Assembly: GCA_037892935.1 (NCBI GenBank)
Contig: JAYXKI010000005.1
Location: forward strand, 1,488,001-1,552,000
Source of the DNA: Phlebopus portentosus
Taxonomy: Eukaryota > Basidiomycota > Agaricomycetes > Boletales > Boletinellaceae
DNA length: 64,000 bases
Direction: 5' to 3'
In this document: in pieces, positions 23,872 to 35,620 of the stretch
How positions within the stretch are numbered: the first letter of the stretch is position 1
How the letters are laid out: each line of letters starts with the position of its first letter
The notes under the pieces: generated by a model
Databases searched by the model: none
What the model saw: only the letters and a program-made list of their open reading frames with translations
What the model was told of the DNA's origin: nothing
Position numbers and translations under genes: made by a program

Positions 23872-24299
23872 ATACGTTTCTGCTTTCCCTCTAGATGCGA
23901 TGTCTTTTAGTCTTGTTTTTATTGGATGCGTCTCTTCACGAAGTGGAAGCGCTATCGCAAAACCTATGGTGCGATGTAGTCGTAGCATTATCAACGCTCT
24001 TTGCAAGAAGCTGCCAGAAGACGCCTACTCGGCTGGAGTTTCCTTCGCAGTCGAGGTTCGTTCTGCAGCCAGAACCGAACCGGCTTCCTCTGCAGTTACG
24101 GCGACCAGCCTAGCGACAATGGAAAGATGCCGCGATTTTCAAGATGTCGATTAATCAATGATCGAGTCGACTTGTCGCGTGCGATCGAAGCCTGCACTCC
24201 TTGTACGATGTTCTTTCAGCTCATGACTGAGAATCACAACTCCAACATATATGTCCAGGATAAAGTGCATTTATTTGAGACAAGTTTGCAGGTCTACTT
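23872..24299. other. 3' flank between converging genes, nothing seen
   Basis: 428 bases between the stop codons of the zinc-cluster gene and the complex I subunit gene. Only short overlapping frames. Confidence 0.5.
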
Positions 24300-24624
24300 T
24301 TAGTGGTGCCCCTCTCCATGCGCGCCGTGGTGGCTATGGTGTTCCCAAGGATGACTTAAGCCCTGTAGAATCGGTCAGACGGGATACTAGCTGAGAACGT
24401 ATTGAGACTGAGATGAGCATACCAGCAACTTTGCACCATCTTGTCTGGTAAAATGAGAAGAAATTTCAGTTTCCAGCACACGGAATAGCGCACGGGCGAT
24501 ACTCTTACCGAGCACGATAGAATATGAAGAACCACATCGTCGCACCCAAGCCTTTCGACAGAAGTCGGTATCCGATCCCAGGTAAATGTGGGTGAAATCC
24601 AGCACCTACGTTGGTGTCAGCCAT
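24300..24624 (-). CDS. NADH:ubiquinone oxidoreductase small subunit, NDUFB2 type
   Basis: Three exons, 24624-24509, 24444-24423 and 24362-24300, give only 66 residues. The middle exon is 22 bases, so open-frame searches miss the gene. The protein begins MADTNVGAG, continues GFHPHLPGIGYR and LGATMWFFIFYRARQDG, reaches LSHPWE, and ends in a His/Gly-rich tail. This matches what I know of fungal NDUFB2-like accessory subunits: one short membrane span in the proton-pumping arm of mitochondrial complex I, with a conserved HPW-type end. All three junctions keep phase and have good GT/AG signals. It is divergent from the large unknown gene, 223 bases from ATG to ATG. Confidence 0.85.
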
Positions 24625-24847
24625 TATGAAAAACAAGTGCACAAAACCACTGAATCCACCCACCGGGTGCGCCAGCCATGACGAACGGTGTGCTGAGTGA
24701 TATTAATTAACGACGACGAATAACGTTGTTGTCCACGGGACGATCTTTGTGTCACGCGTTAGCGGAGATCAAATATAATTCAGCCCATCTCTACTTCTTG
24801 TCGCGTCTCTGTTGAGCTCAGCCTAGCCATCCGAGCCCAATTCCGCG
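24625..24847. promoter_or_regulatory. Compact divergent promoter, NDUFB2 / large protein
   Basis: 223 bases between two ATGs on opposite strands, so both promoters and leaders overlap. TTAATTAA occurs near 24713 but no factor site is assigned. Confidence 0.5.
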
Positions 24848-27800
24848 ATGGCGGCGATGGAAACAAAGAAGCGGAAACGCGAAGCTGGACCTCCGCGTGT
24901 CATGTTCACTCACATCTGCCCGAACCTTTGAGAGATTACTGAAGGGTAAGCTAGTAGGACCAGGATCGATGTACATACACGACCTTCTGACCGCCGCGAT
25001 TCTCAGAGGCTCCCTTCGTGCTTTAAAGTTCACGGTTGGCAAGAAACTCGGTTTGGTCTCGAAGACTACAGTTGAATTGTGTCAAATTCGAGACGGGAAG
25101 ACCATAGATTTGGAGGACGGTGTGTAATTTGCTTGTAGTCATTCTATTACCGCGCGACTGAATGGATCGCAGAGGACGATTTCGATGCCTTTAAGTCATA
25201 CGCTGTTTCAAACGGGGTCGCTGAAGTGAAGGTCATTGTTTCAAGTCCAGTTGCAACTTCTGGGCCACCTGTGCGAGCTGAGGTAAGTACTTAAAGCAAG
25301 CCTTGAGGTATATTCACTATTACTCATGTGTCTTATCAAGAGATCAGATGCACGTCAAAACGACCAAAATTTTTCGACGGGTAAGGTCCCCATAGTCCAG
25401 ATGCTGGCGTTTACTTACCATAGCAAAGCTTCTGACTTAGCGTCGAATAACCAGGCCCAGTTTAATTCCGAAATCCAGACCAATGAAGACTCTGGGCCTC
25501 GAGGCACTGTTCTGAAAGCTACTGATGAGATGTCACGATCAGGATCTAAGCATATTGAAAAGCGAACTCGTTAGTATCATTCATGACTTCTGTCTTCACC
25601 CGTCTTATGATTCGTGTGGTACATTTTTAGCCCCGTCAGTGCGTCCAGTGAATTCCTCATCTGCAGACACCTCAAAACACGGTGTAACCTCGGTGTCTGG
25701 CAAGAAGTCTCATCCTCAATCCAAACTCGGTATGAGGCTTTCCTGACGTATCCGCCGGACGTATTGACAAAGTATTGAACTTTTATTCATGAACAGCATC
25801 GAGTAGCCTAGACACGGAGAAGAGCACAAAGCACACCGCAGAACTTGCCACGGTACTGAACGAAGTGGGCGCATCCGGCTCATCGTCTGCACCGCAAGAG
25901 TCCGCTGAGGCATCAAAACCTGGTGAATCAGGAAAAGATAAAGGAGATGGAAAGAAATCAGGGAAAGAGGGTGGTGTCCAAACGAATGCTGTTGAAGCCA
26001 CACTCGCTCATATCAACGATGTCGAGCCGCCCATTGCATCGCCAGCTCCGTCGCCAACGCTTCCCCGACCTGAGGTTGAAGTGGCAGCGCCGCAGCCTCC
26101 GAAGGAGGTGAAGAAACCTAGGGCCAAAAAAACAAAGACTTCCACAGTTGCCGAGACTGTGGACAAAGGCAACCAGAAGCAGTCTAATGCGGGTTTACCA
26201 TCGGCTTCTCTCCCTGGCGAGGAGACCGTGCACGATGAGCAATCGGAGGAACGACAGCCCGACAACACAAACGATAAGTCACCTTCGCCTGCTCGGGTAG
26301 AACCGAAGATCAAGAAACGCAAACGTGACATTGACGATAAAGCTAAGGGTGGAGGATCGGCTGATTTGGAGACTGGTATGTTGTACATAGACCGTCTTGT
26401 CTATCAGCTTACTCATAACGGATCTCTATTCCAGCAGGAAAGACTAAGAAGCGCAAGACTGCTAGTGGAGCTGGTGATGTTAAAACAGTGCCACGTGAGG
26501 GGGAAACATCTGCCAACTCACCTGTTTGTTCAAACAGTACGCGGCCTTCTTCATCTGCAGAAATCGGCTTTGAAAGTTTGTCCACAGCTGCTTCCGTCGA
26601 CGCTAAATCCAAACCTTCAAAAGCCAAAAAGAAGAGCAAGCCAACCCCAGAGGAAGAATCGCATTACGAAAGAGCTCTCGACAACGTGATTGCCGAAGTT
26701 CTAGCAAAACGCGTAAGCGCATCCTCCAGACAAATTCCGTCGAACGAGCCAGTGACAACTACCGTATCTTCAGCTGCAAGCGATCAGATAGATTCCGAAC
26801 GTCCACTTGCGGACTCGGTGGGCGCAGACGAGTTCCCCATTTCAAATAGAAGGAAAAAGAGGAAAAAGAGGAAGGTTACTGGAGTGTCGGCCACTACACC
26901 ATCTGGTGAAGCATCTGAGAATGTTTCTTCGAAAGCGATCGCAGAACTCGACTCGCCCAACGATAGTAGATCGAGGACAAAGAGCCATCAGCGTCCAATA
27001 GAACAAACCGGATTCGCTCATGGCGCATTGCAGAAAGGACGTTCTGATCGAACTGCCTCGCCTCCTGAAAGGACTATCGTGCAAACAGTCCCCGTAACGA
27101 GAGCTCTTGTACAAACTTCTAGTGTAACAGAGTTGCGAAATGCCTCAGGAAGCGCCATCGCAATACAGTCGAAAATACCGACGAATCAACCAAAGTCAGG
27201 TGCAAAGGCTGCTTCTGATAGTGTTGAGCTACTAAAAGCAGCTATGAAGGAAGCCGCTCCACCGACAAAGGACACAAGACAGCCTGTGGCTCTGGATTCT
27301 CTCTTGTCCACTTTGTCCGTAGCGCATGATGCCACACGGAAACGAGATGATGACAGCAGCTCAGACTCCGGTAGTGATTCCGATTCCAATTCTGACGGTG
27401 ATGCACCGTCAAACCCAAAAGAAGGAGCGGCTGGCGATACTATGTCATCACTCCGTGACCCTATATCTTCATTTGCGATCGCCGGTCTTACCATCGACGA
27501 CTCAATGGATATCGACTCTCTTCTTAAACCAAAGTCCAACGTTTCGTGGCGAAAGGTCACTATGTTGGAGAACGATGGCAACGAAGACGAGCAGGAGCTC
27601 ATGTCGGACGTGGAGGAAGGAGAATCGATCGAAGGGAGAAATCATAAGAATGCCCCTCGAAATAATTTGCTAGTCAGATATGCCCCATCGTCTGCATCAA
27701 CTGAGGAAGAAAACGAAGACGAAGACGAAGACATTGAGTCAAACCCCGTGGGCTCCGCCCAAGCCTCAAATTCTATGTCCGAAGTTGGATCATTTTCTGG

Positions 27801-29352
27801 AGACTCGCGCTCGCCAACGAAGACGATGGCCACATCACAGCGGCCTACCGGATCACGAGAGGACAATTCAATTCCGTCCCGGTCTGACGTCTTGGCGACC
27901 GAACCAGGCACGAACACTCTTCCAGACAAAGCACAATCCCAGCCATCGCCGCCGTCGCCTTCCTTCGGTGACGTGAACACTCGAGGAGAAAGCATCTTAA
28001 CCGAACATGTTGCGAATGTTGCCGTTGATCGAGCGGATGACACACTGTTCTTGACGAGTATAGGCAAACCCAATCAACAGATACACTCGGCAAAACCGTC
28101 GGTGACCGGGAAATTTGGTATCACACATGACCAACTGGCTTCGGCCCGCCTGATGAATGAAACAGCAGATGAACGCGAAGACGATTCCCTTGGTAGAGGT
28201 ACCTCTGTGTCTGAAACATCGAAGGAATCTGAGGAACGAAATCCCTCACTGGCCTCTGTACCCCCATCAAAGGCAACAAAGGCTGTGTCTCAGGGAGAAT
28301 CTAAGGTTAATGGCACTATTCCTCATCCGCCGTCTTTGCAGAGCATTGCATTCAGTCAGAATTCTACTGTTTCCTCTTCAGGAAGGGGAGCTTCAGGAGT
28401 GGTCAAACGTATGAAGGACCGCTATGGAAGAAACGCCGACGCGAATGTCTCCATCTACAGTAATCTCAGCTTCACCGAATCGACACCTGTTAAAGAGCGG
28501 CGCCACCCAAGGACCTTTCAACTATCTCAACCGATCGTCACCGAAGAATCCGATACGCCACATACAGCTGCAACGCAAGCATCTACTCAGGAAAAGAGCA
28601 CTCTCCTTGCTGGTGATAGCAGGAAAGCTCCGCTTCCAAAGAGACCTGCGGGCGCAACCGCCGCTGTAGAGAAGCCTGGAACCGGGGCCGAGACTGCTGC
28701 ACGCTCCTCTTTGCAGAAAGCACTATCTCAGCCACCACAAACAGCGACAGCACCTATGCCAGCTGCGATTCAGACATTGCATGTTGACTGGAGCCGGTCG
28801 AGTCAGGACATGGGGAATCAGCAGAAAACCGGCTCACAACCGTCGCCTATGCACGTAAAGTCTGCTTCTACCGAAAGTGGCTCGACAACAGATGTCAAAC
28901 ACTCTGAAGCAGGTCAGAAGCGACCTTCTCGAAATTCTTCACCGTATATCCCTGTAAAGGATGCAAGACCTACAGCACGTCCCCGTTCTCTCGTGGCATC
29001 AGAGACTGAAGAAGATTCAGGGTCGGACGGTAGTGACAAAGCTCCTTTGCTGCAGCAAGTGCAGAATCATGCCTCGCGTCCATCGATCGTCGGTCTTCGA
29101 AGTCTGCACAATATTGCTAGTCGACGAGAGCTCTTTTCTCCAGCATCCACGCCTAGGACTTCTTTTGCGTTATCGCCGGCCACAAGATTTAGTTCACAAA
29201 CACCTGCTGAGGTTCTTGACGATAATGATAGCGACGACGACGATTTTTCATCGACCTCATCAGACTCGGATAGTAATAACCAATCAAACATCCCGAAGGA
29301 CAAGCGAGCAGGTAATGCTCCTTCACATCGGAAAAGAGAGTTGTGGATATAA
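24848..29352 (+). CDS. Large low-complexity protein of unknown function, conserved N-terminal domain
   Basis: Exons 24848-25119, 25173-25282, 25341-25569, 25631-25729, 25797-26375, 26435-29352; about 1400 residues. The first ~110 residues form a compact domain (TSARTFERLL, GPGSMYIHDLL, VSKTTVELCQIRDGKTI, DLEDEDDFDAF) that I recall from unnamed Agaricomycete proteins. The rest is Ser/Lys/Pro/Glu-rich, with KKRK and KKKRKKRK stretches suggesting nuclear or nucleolar location and several acidic Ser/Asp/Glu runs. Exons 2-6 are in phase. Exon 1 is not: the ATG frame (METKKRKRE) changes frame between about 24880 and 24900 before TSARTF, so one base is extra or two are missing there, or the start is misidentified. 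A GTAAGG at 25381 inside exon 3 looks like a donor but the exon reads through. Confidence 0.65.
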
Positions 29353-29608
29353 TCCGAAATTCCCTGCTCAAATTACAACTTAATCGTAATTTCGTTTAGT
29401 ACGCAATGTCCCGTATAAAGTTCATTCACCCTACTTGCAACACTGCTATTCACGCGTCTGCTAATGCTTTCTAGTATAGTTACACTCTGCATTGTTTCCC
29501 GCGAATAAATGTCTATGCGATGCAGAACACTTGAAATGGATGGTTGTAGGACAGCTGAGTGCAAAGTACGAAAGCAATATTCTTTGATATAAATTAAATC
29601 GACTCGGA

Positions 29609-31454
29609 TCATTTGCTGAAACGTATTGTGGACACTGTATTTGCTGTTCCTTCTCCGGCAGGATGATCGTCGAAGTAGTTGCCACCAAACGACACTTCAG
29701 GGTCCCAGACGTTATCATCTGCTACTCGCGCCAGCCCGAACTGGTCTAGCAACTCAGTGACCCTCTCTTTGTCGACCTTGCCGGGCTGCAGCTTGTGCTT
29801 AGGAGGTACAGGCGGTAACTTCGTGAAGATATTACGAGCTTGTCGAACTTTCTCGAGGTAGCTTGGCACGTCTTCGGGAACATATCGGGACTCGTGTTTG
29901 ACGACACGCTCGATGCGTGAATGCTCGTAGATGAAACCCAAAGCGCGTACAGGACCAACATTACGTACCCGAGGAATAAAATCGGTACCGATGAGCAACG
30001 CGAAGTCCATAAAAGCTGCTCGCGAGAGGCAAAGAGCACGGCGCACTTCCTCGCTAGAGATGGAAATGATTGCACCACTCCGAGAAGAGACATTTCGCAA
30101 GAGAGGTGCACCATATACGAGTACGTCCTTCCAAGATTTGGATCAGTCTCAGAATTTGTCTTTAGTGTCTTTGAACGTACTGTATCTTCGCTAGCGACGA
30201 AATGTGCCAGTCCACGCCTGACCAGTGCGGCTGCAAGTCCCTCGGCCTCGTACTGACCACGCGACTCAATGCATGGGACCCCTAGCGCTTCGAGTATCAT
30301 CCTGGATTCCTTATATGTTTCTTCCGTAGGCGGACTTGCTCGTTTCTTGTAACTCTCACAGAGAATCTTGCAACGTTGTAGAAGGTTGACTAGCAATGGA
30401 GGTGTTCGCAAGAAACGCGGATGGGCGATTAAAGATGGAATCTTGTTCCAAAGGAGATTTTCATCGTAAGAGAGCGACAACTGCTTTCTGGACTCGGAGA
30501 CCTCTTCAGGGGAAACGATCGACGGGTCGATGGGCAGCGTAATAGTCTGACTAGCCTTGGATGAGGCTTCATGCGATTTGTACGGTATACCAAGCTGTTC
30601 AGAGAGATAGGACTGGTTCGATAGAGGCGTTCGTTCGTCTGGATATAAGAAGTCCTGATCCTCGATGACAGATTCATCAGCCAAAGACAAGCTCTCAATC
30701 TCGCTCAGATCGGGCGGAACGAAGACATCGTCTTCATATTCTGGTCGCATATTGATATCGTACTCATCTATGAACGATTCCAAAGCGACGGGTATGTCAT
30801 CAATGTTTTGACCTAGCTTAAAGTCTGGATGAATTGGACTAGTCTCCCTGGATTTCTCGCGCCTTTCTCTAAGCATATCTTCAAGCCTGGCGATAGATAT
30901 CATACGCTGGTCCATTGGTAGCCATCTAGCCCCGTCAATTAAACTCCGTAATGCCCGTAATCTCTCGTATCGCTCGACTTCCATGGTCCATCGAGCATGG
31001 TCTAGACGTCGAGAACTCTGGCGTCTTTCATTCTAAAAGCGGATATAAATACGAATACATGGAGAGTATATGCAAATACCTCGAGAAGCTTCGCATCCGA
31101 GCGTCCGACGCCGTCGAATACGCAAATGGCATTGACATTATTGTCTCGTAGCTCGGTAATAGTTCTGTACCATCCCAAAACGTGTCGATGTTCGTATGGA
31201 GAGGGAGCGTAGTGGAAGCGGTGCGTTATAAGAGTACCGTCTCTAAATAGATGCGTTGGTGTTAGAAAGAATCCGATCTATGTTCAGACGAAGGACGTAC
31301 AAGACAATTGTTTTACCATCAAAACCCTGAAGACGATGCGGAAGTACCTTGAGGACGCGAGGACTAATGGCTCATAAGTAAGCAACAAACTTATAAAAAA
31401 CATATTAGATCACCAGTATCGTTGAAGGAATGGTGTTAATCCCTGCACTCCCAT
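29609..31454 (-). CDS. XPG/FEN-family structure-specific nuclease (PIN-like)
   Basis: Five exons (31454-31414, 31363-31301, 31242-31080, 31032-30181, 30127-29609) join in phase to 545 residues. The N-terminus MGVQGLTPFLQRYCPRV is a typical XPG N-region, followed by DGTLITHRFHYAP and VNAICVFDG, which carry metal-binding acidic residues. A long variable spacer precedes the XPG I-region (EAEGLAAALVRRG, VASEDTDVLVYG; acidic Glu/Glu/Asp/Asp cluster) and a helix-hairpin-like GTDFIPRVRNVGPVRAL. Members cut branched or flapped DNA using two metal ions in repair and replication. The long spacer is unlike FEN1, so it is neither a clear FEN1, EXO1 nor RAD2/GEN1. It diverges from the CPSase gene. Confidence 0.82.
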
Positions 31455-31776
31455 GCGGTGACATGCAGACAAACAGCAAAGTTTGGTACTTAAGTAATAC
31501 ACCAACCTCGGTCACGTGAGACTGAATTACCATGCTTACTAAGCAGATATGTTCAAATTTTTTCTCGACTCGTCTTCTCTTCACTGACATCAAGCAGCAC
31601 CCACCACGAAAGAGCTGGGATAGCTCAAGTTAATGATTTTTACGCAGAACACTAGGGACGAGTTACGTGTCTTTATGCTTCTCGTTTCATCCAGCGACGT
31701 GTTTGCTGACTCCGTCTCAGTTATCTAAGTGACCTCGTTTTCTCTCTCCTCAGTCATTAAGGGCCCTATAGCGATC
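31455..31776. promoter_or_regulatory. Divergent promoter, nuclease / arginine CPSase
   Basis: 322 bases between opposite ATGs. On the CPSase side the leader may carry small upstream open frames and possibly an intron (CAG at 31718-31720 and 31750-31752). Confidence 0.45.
31633..31728 (+). other. Possible 31-codon upstream open frame before the CPSase gene
   Basis: ATG 31633 to TAA 31726-31728, ending 48 bases before the main ATG. Fungal arginine CPSase mRNAs of ascomycetes carry a 24-25-codon arginine attenuator peptide. This frame lacks the conserved Asp-His-x-Trp region, so it is a positional analogue at best. Whether it is in the mRNA depends on the unknown start site and possible leader splicing. 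Confidence 0.3.
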
Positions 31777-33260
31777 ATGTTTGCACGCCCAATCTGTCGT
31801 ATACCAGCCTTGTTTCGTGGATATGTAGCACATGCCCCTGTGATGCAGCTTCCTGCTATCCTTCACCTGAAATCTGGCGAATCCTTCGCCGGAAAGGCCT
31901 TTGGGGCGCCTCGCAGCATCTGGGGAGAGACCGTTTTCTCCACATCTATCACCTCATGTATGTAAGAGTCACTTTGCTGATCATTCAGTTCATTCTGACT
32001 GTCGTTTGAAGATACCGAATCTATGACTGATCCATCATACCGTGGACAGATCCTTGTCTTTACGACACCTCTAATAGGAAATTATGGTGTACCACTGAAT
32101 AATGCACCTACGGATCACCGTGATGTCGGCGTACTTCTCGAATCCAAGAGGATTCAATGCGCGGGCGTAGTCGTTGCGGACCTCGCCGAGAAATATTCCC
32201 ATTCATCTGCGGTAGAATCGCTTTCTTCATGGTGTGATCGTCACGACATTCCTGGCATCTCTGGTGTGGACACTCGGGCAATTACAACTATCCTGCGGAA
32301 TCAGGGAACGACACTTGGTCGATTGGCTATCGGCAAGGACGCCTCGGCTCCGCCTCCTGCTCCACATGAGTACTGGGATCCTTCCAAGGAGAACCTCGTT
32401 GATCAGGTATCCACGAAGAAGCCATATGTACTTAATCCCGATGGGGACGTGAAAATAGCTGTGTTGGACTTCGGTGCAAAAGCAAACATCTTGCGTTCAC
32501 TTGTCCGTCGGAATGCAGCTCTAACCGTTTTGCCTTGGAACTTCGATTTCAACATCATTCGCGATAAGTACGACGGCCTGTTCCTTACCAATGGACCTGG
32601 CGATCCGAAATTGTGTACGGAGGCTATTTTGAACCTTCGCCGTACATTAGCTGAGTGGGATCGTCCGATATTCGGTATTTGCATGGGTCATCAAATTATT
32701 GGTATCTCTGCCGGCCTTGACGCATATCGAATGACATTTGGAAATCGCGGGCATAATCAACCTGTCCTGGCTCTCGCGTCATCTGGATCCATCAAGGCTG
32801 GCCGTGTCTACGTGACGAGGTGGGTCCAGCCTGTACTTACTAGAGAATTACATACTGAATATGATGCTGAACAGTCAAAACCATCAATATGCCCTCACAC
32901 TTTCTGACCCTTTCCCGTCTGGCTGGGAGCCATTCTTCATCAACTGCAATGATTCGTCCGTCGAGGGCATAAAGTCCACGTCCGAGTCGGGAAAGAAGGT
33001 TTGGGGTGTTCAGTTCCATCCTGAATCTGCTGGTGGACCCCTTGACACCATTGAGGTAAACACTCGTTGAACGCCTTCTTCGCTCAGCTTATGCTCATGC
33101 TTCTCCTTAGATGTTCACGGACTTTGTTGCTGAATGCCGATCGGACAAACTGCGTCGCGAAGCGGAAGAGCCTGGATCTGAAGATGCGAAGGTAGAGATT
33201 CCATCCGGGAGCGGAATGGAAACAATGCAGAGTGCTCAACCCATAGCAGCCGCTGCATAA
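31777..33260 (+). CDS. CPA1: Arginine-specific carbamoyl-phosphate synthase, small (glutaminase) subunit
   Basis: Four exons, 31777-31957, 32012-32819, 32875-33055, 33111-33260, all in phase; 439 residues. The N-terminus is Arg-rich without acids (MFARPICRIPALFRGY), as in a mitochondrial targeting peptide. The small-subunit domain follows (TESMTDPSYRGQIL), then a class I glutamine amidotransferase domain with the catalytic Cys at about 284 in FGICMGHQ and the His-Glu pair in GVQFHPES near the C-terminus. The protein hydrolyses glutamine and passes ammonia to the large subunit, which makes carbamoyl phosphate for arginine synthesis. The short C-terminal extension after the amidotransferase domain is typical of fungal forms. 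The partner large subunit is not in this window. Confidence 0.95.
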
Positions 33261-33428
33261 AGAAGCCCTTGCCCTAAGTTGTCTGATTAGTATTTAGATC
33301 AATCTTTGTCGTGTAATTCTATGGGCTGGACTTATTCTGTCGACTATTGCTATATTAGGCAAATGATTAGCGTCATACTTCTGGATATAGACAAACACTT
33401 GAAGCTATCCGCAACTTTACGAGTTACC

Positions 33429-35133
33429 ATGAACTTCTTTGACTATGAATTGTCCAGGACAGCAACCGCAACGCCTCTGCAGACAGCAGGGGAATCAAGC
33501 AATACTATCGAGCCATCGCTGAATGACGAGGTGTCGCAGGTTGTCGGCCAGCTTGGCAAACTCTGGGGCGGGTTTAGGAAACAGGTGCCTCGGTCGCTGC
33601 ATATAATCATGTGTCCATACTCATATTTATCCGAACAATAGAGCCAAGTGGCTTTTGAGACAGCTCGAAAGGACTTCTCTTCCGTCGTTGCTCAGGCGCA
33701 GAAGGAAATCGAGAAGCTTACAACAGACGCAACAAGTGCGCAGACTACAAACACGGAAAGTACGACAACATCAGCATCTTCACAAGATCCGGATACCTCT
33801 TCACCCGAGAAAGCCACAGGCTCTAATCTACCTGTAGAAGGTGATGAGGCCACTCCTCAGCCGTCCTCTCCCTCTACATCTTCTGGCTCGTTCCAATTCC
33901 AGACCCTTCTGTCTCGCGTCCAATCCTCCTTTCCACCCAACATCTCCGCCACCCTCGAGCGCACGATACCGGCGGCACTGAAGGATCCTGCATCTCATGC
34001 ATATGCAGACGTACAACATTTGCGCGAGACTCTTGGTTCTGAGTTCACTCGTATGCAAGGCGTCACTCGTGCACAGGCTGAAGAGTACGTGCACCGCAGT
34101 GAAACACTGTTACGTGAGGCGGGTGCATACCTCAAGGACGCCGTGCGTATAATTCCGCCCGATGAAGATGGCAGCGAGCCCGATGTGGTGTTTGATGGCA
34201 TGGGTGCGGGTGTAGTGGTGATGCCACCCTCACTTCGATCTACTGCGTCTTCACGCGCCAAAGGGAAGGGGCGTGAGACCTCAGCTCAGACGCAGCAACG
34301 AATTGCCGGCTCCCGCGCAGCTGCTATGCTTTCCAAACTAAAGCGAGATCCTGAGGCGCTCAAGAAAGATCCGCTGGAAGAAGAAGGTGCACGGGAACTT
34401 TACGAAGCTTGGTTAGGTGCCGAGGTATCGTCAAAGGATGGTGGAATCGAATCATCTGAGTGGACTGGACGTATAAAAGAAGCATTGAAAGTAGAGGATG
34501 GCGAAGTCTTGAGCAAAACGCGTGATGCGCTCGGTAAGATTACTCTTTCAAGCTTCTTCTCTTGGCTCACGCCTTTCTGCCTCCAGTGCCGTCGGCATTG
34601 GACTCAGCAACATTTTGGACAAGGTACTTCTTCAGAGTATATCAGATTGGGAAGGACGAAGAGAAGCGCAAAACTCTTTTGGCAGGTAAGTCACCATCTA
34701 CATTACTTATTTCTTAAATTTTCACAAATTTCTTTCTTCAGGTTCGGGCGACGAAGGGAACGAAGAAGACTTCAGTTGGGAAGACGATGATGATGAGAGC
34801 ATTACGCCCTTTGAACCCGTCGGACCCCGCAAGGATTCCACTCCGACCGCGCCCGCAAGGGGCTCGTTGGAAGCTGAACACGGTTCTCGCGATACTCTAC
34901 AGCCGGGCGGTAATGGAGTTACGCCACTCTCATATCCCGAATCTCTTGTTACCTCACCTTCAAATACGAGTCCGAGAGAAAGCAGTGATGGATACGATGT
35001 CGTCTCTCCTTCCAGTTCTTCGGAGGCGAAGGCTGGTGCGCGCGGGCAGAAGGTTGCTAAGGACACGAAATCGAATGCCAGGGCGGAACCAGGGAAGAAG
35101 GAAGAAGAGGATGGCGATAGTGATTGGGAATGA
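33429..35133 (+). CDS. BSD-domain protein
   Basis: Four exons, 33429-33584, 33642-34533, 34587-34685, 34742-35133, all in phase; 512 residues. The N-terminus (MNFFDYEL, then a Gly-Lys-Leu-Trp-Gly helix) resembles synapse-associated/BSD proteins. A Ser/Thr-rich spacer leads to helical segments and then the BSD domain, encoded across exons 2-3 (VPSALDSATFWTRYFF, where the hydrophobic-Phe-Trp pattern is the signature). The C-terminal ~130 residues are acidic and Ser-rich and end in DSDWE. BSD domains occur in TFIIH p62 and in SYAP1/DOS2-type proteins; the latter fits best by layout (one BSD domain, acidic tail, cytosolic). Molecular role not established. Confidence 0.85.
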
Positions 35134-35453
35134 TATGTAGTATGCACAAGAATTTTTCTCTATGATCAAGAACGCATCACCATTAGCTTTTTGTATACTT
35201 AAATAGTCCAGTTATGTGTTATCATGGACCTTTCATATCTCTATTCAAGGACCACGTTAGAAGATGTGCGCCTCGACGAGACCTTGACCCTCGTCAAAAG
35301 AGCTTTGAATGTATAAGATGGTATGATTGCCTCGGACCTAAGGTCAAATCGCAACCTTTATAGGCTCCAATAGGGTGCAACATTTTCCTCTTCTGGTCTG
35401 ATATATTTTCTGCTTGGACCACAGTTTTCGAGGAGATATATATAGTATTACAT
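35134..35453. other. 3' flank of BSD gene
   Basis: 320 bases between the BSD gene and the tRNA terminator. No gene seen. Confidence 0.5.
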
Positions 35454-35464
35454 AAAAAATAAAA
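35454..35464 (-). terminator. RNA polymerase III terminator of tRNA-Arg
   Basis: On the minus strand a T4 and then a T6 run begin six bases after the tRNA 3' end. Confidence 0.75.
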
Positions 35465-35469
35465 TTACA

Positions 35470-35551
35470 TGACCGACGCAGGTCTCGAACCTGCAATCTC
35501 CTGATTTCGGCATTATCGTAGTCAGACGCGATACCATTTCGCCAGTCGGCC
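35470..35551 (-). tRNA. tRNA-Arg (ACG) with a 10-base intron
   Basis: An 82-base cloverleaf: acceptor GGCCGAC pairs with GTCGGTC (one G-U), D stem GCG/CGC, anticodon stem TCTGA/TCAGG, T stem GCAGG/CCTGC with loop TTCGAGA. The anticodon loop is 17 bases; removing 10 after the base 3' of ACG, the usual place for eukaryotic tRNA introns, leaves the seven-base loop CTACGAA. Internal A and B boxes are present. It reads CGU codons, with A34 probably edited to inosine. Confidence 0.88.
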
Positions 35552-35620
35552 TTTAACAAGTTTGTGTCGCCATCTAATTATCTGCGTCTGTAGAGCATTG
35601 ACGCTATCAAATCTCTCCAT

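Noticed and set aside
31633..31728. Upstream frame as a true arginine attenuator peptide
   Set aside because: It lacks the Asp-His-x-Trp core and is longer than known attenuator peptides; reported only as an upstream frame.
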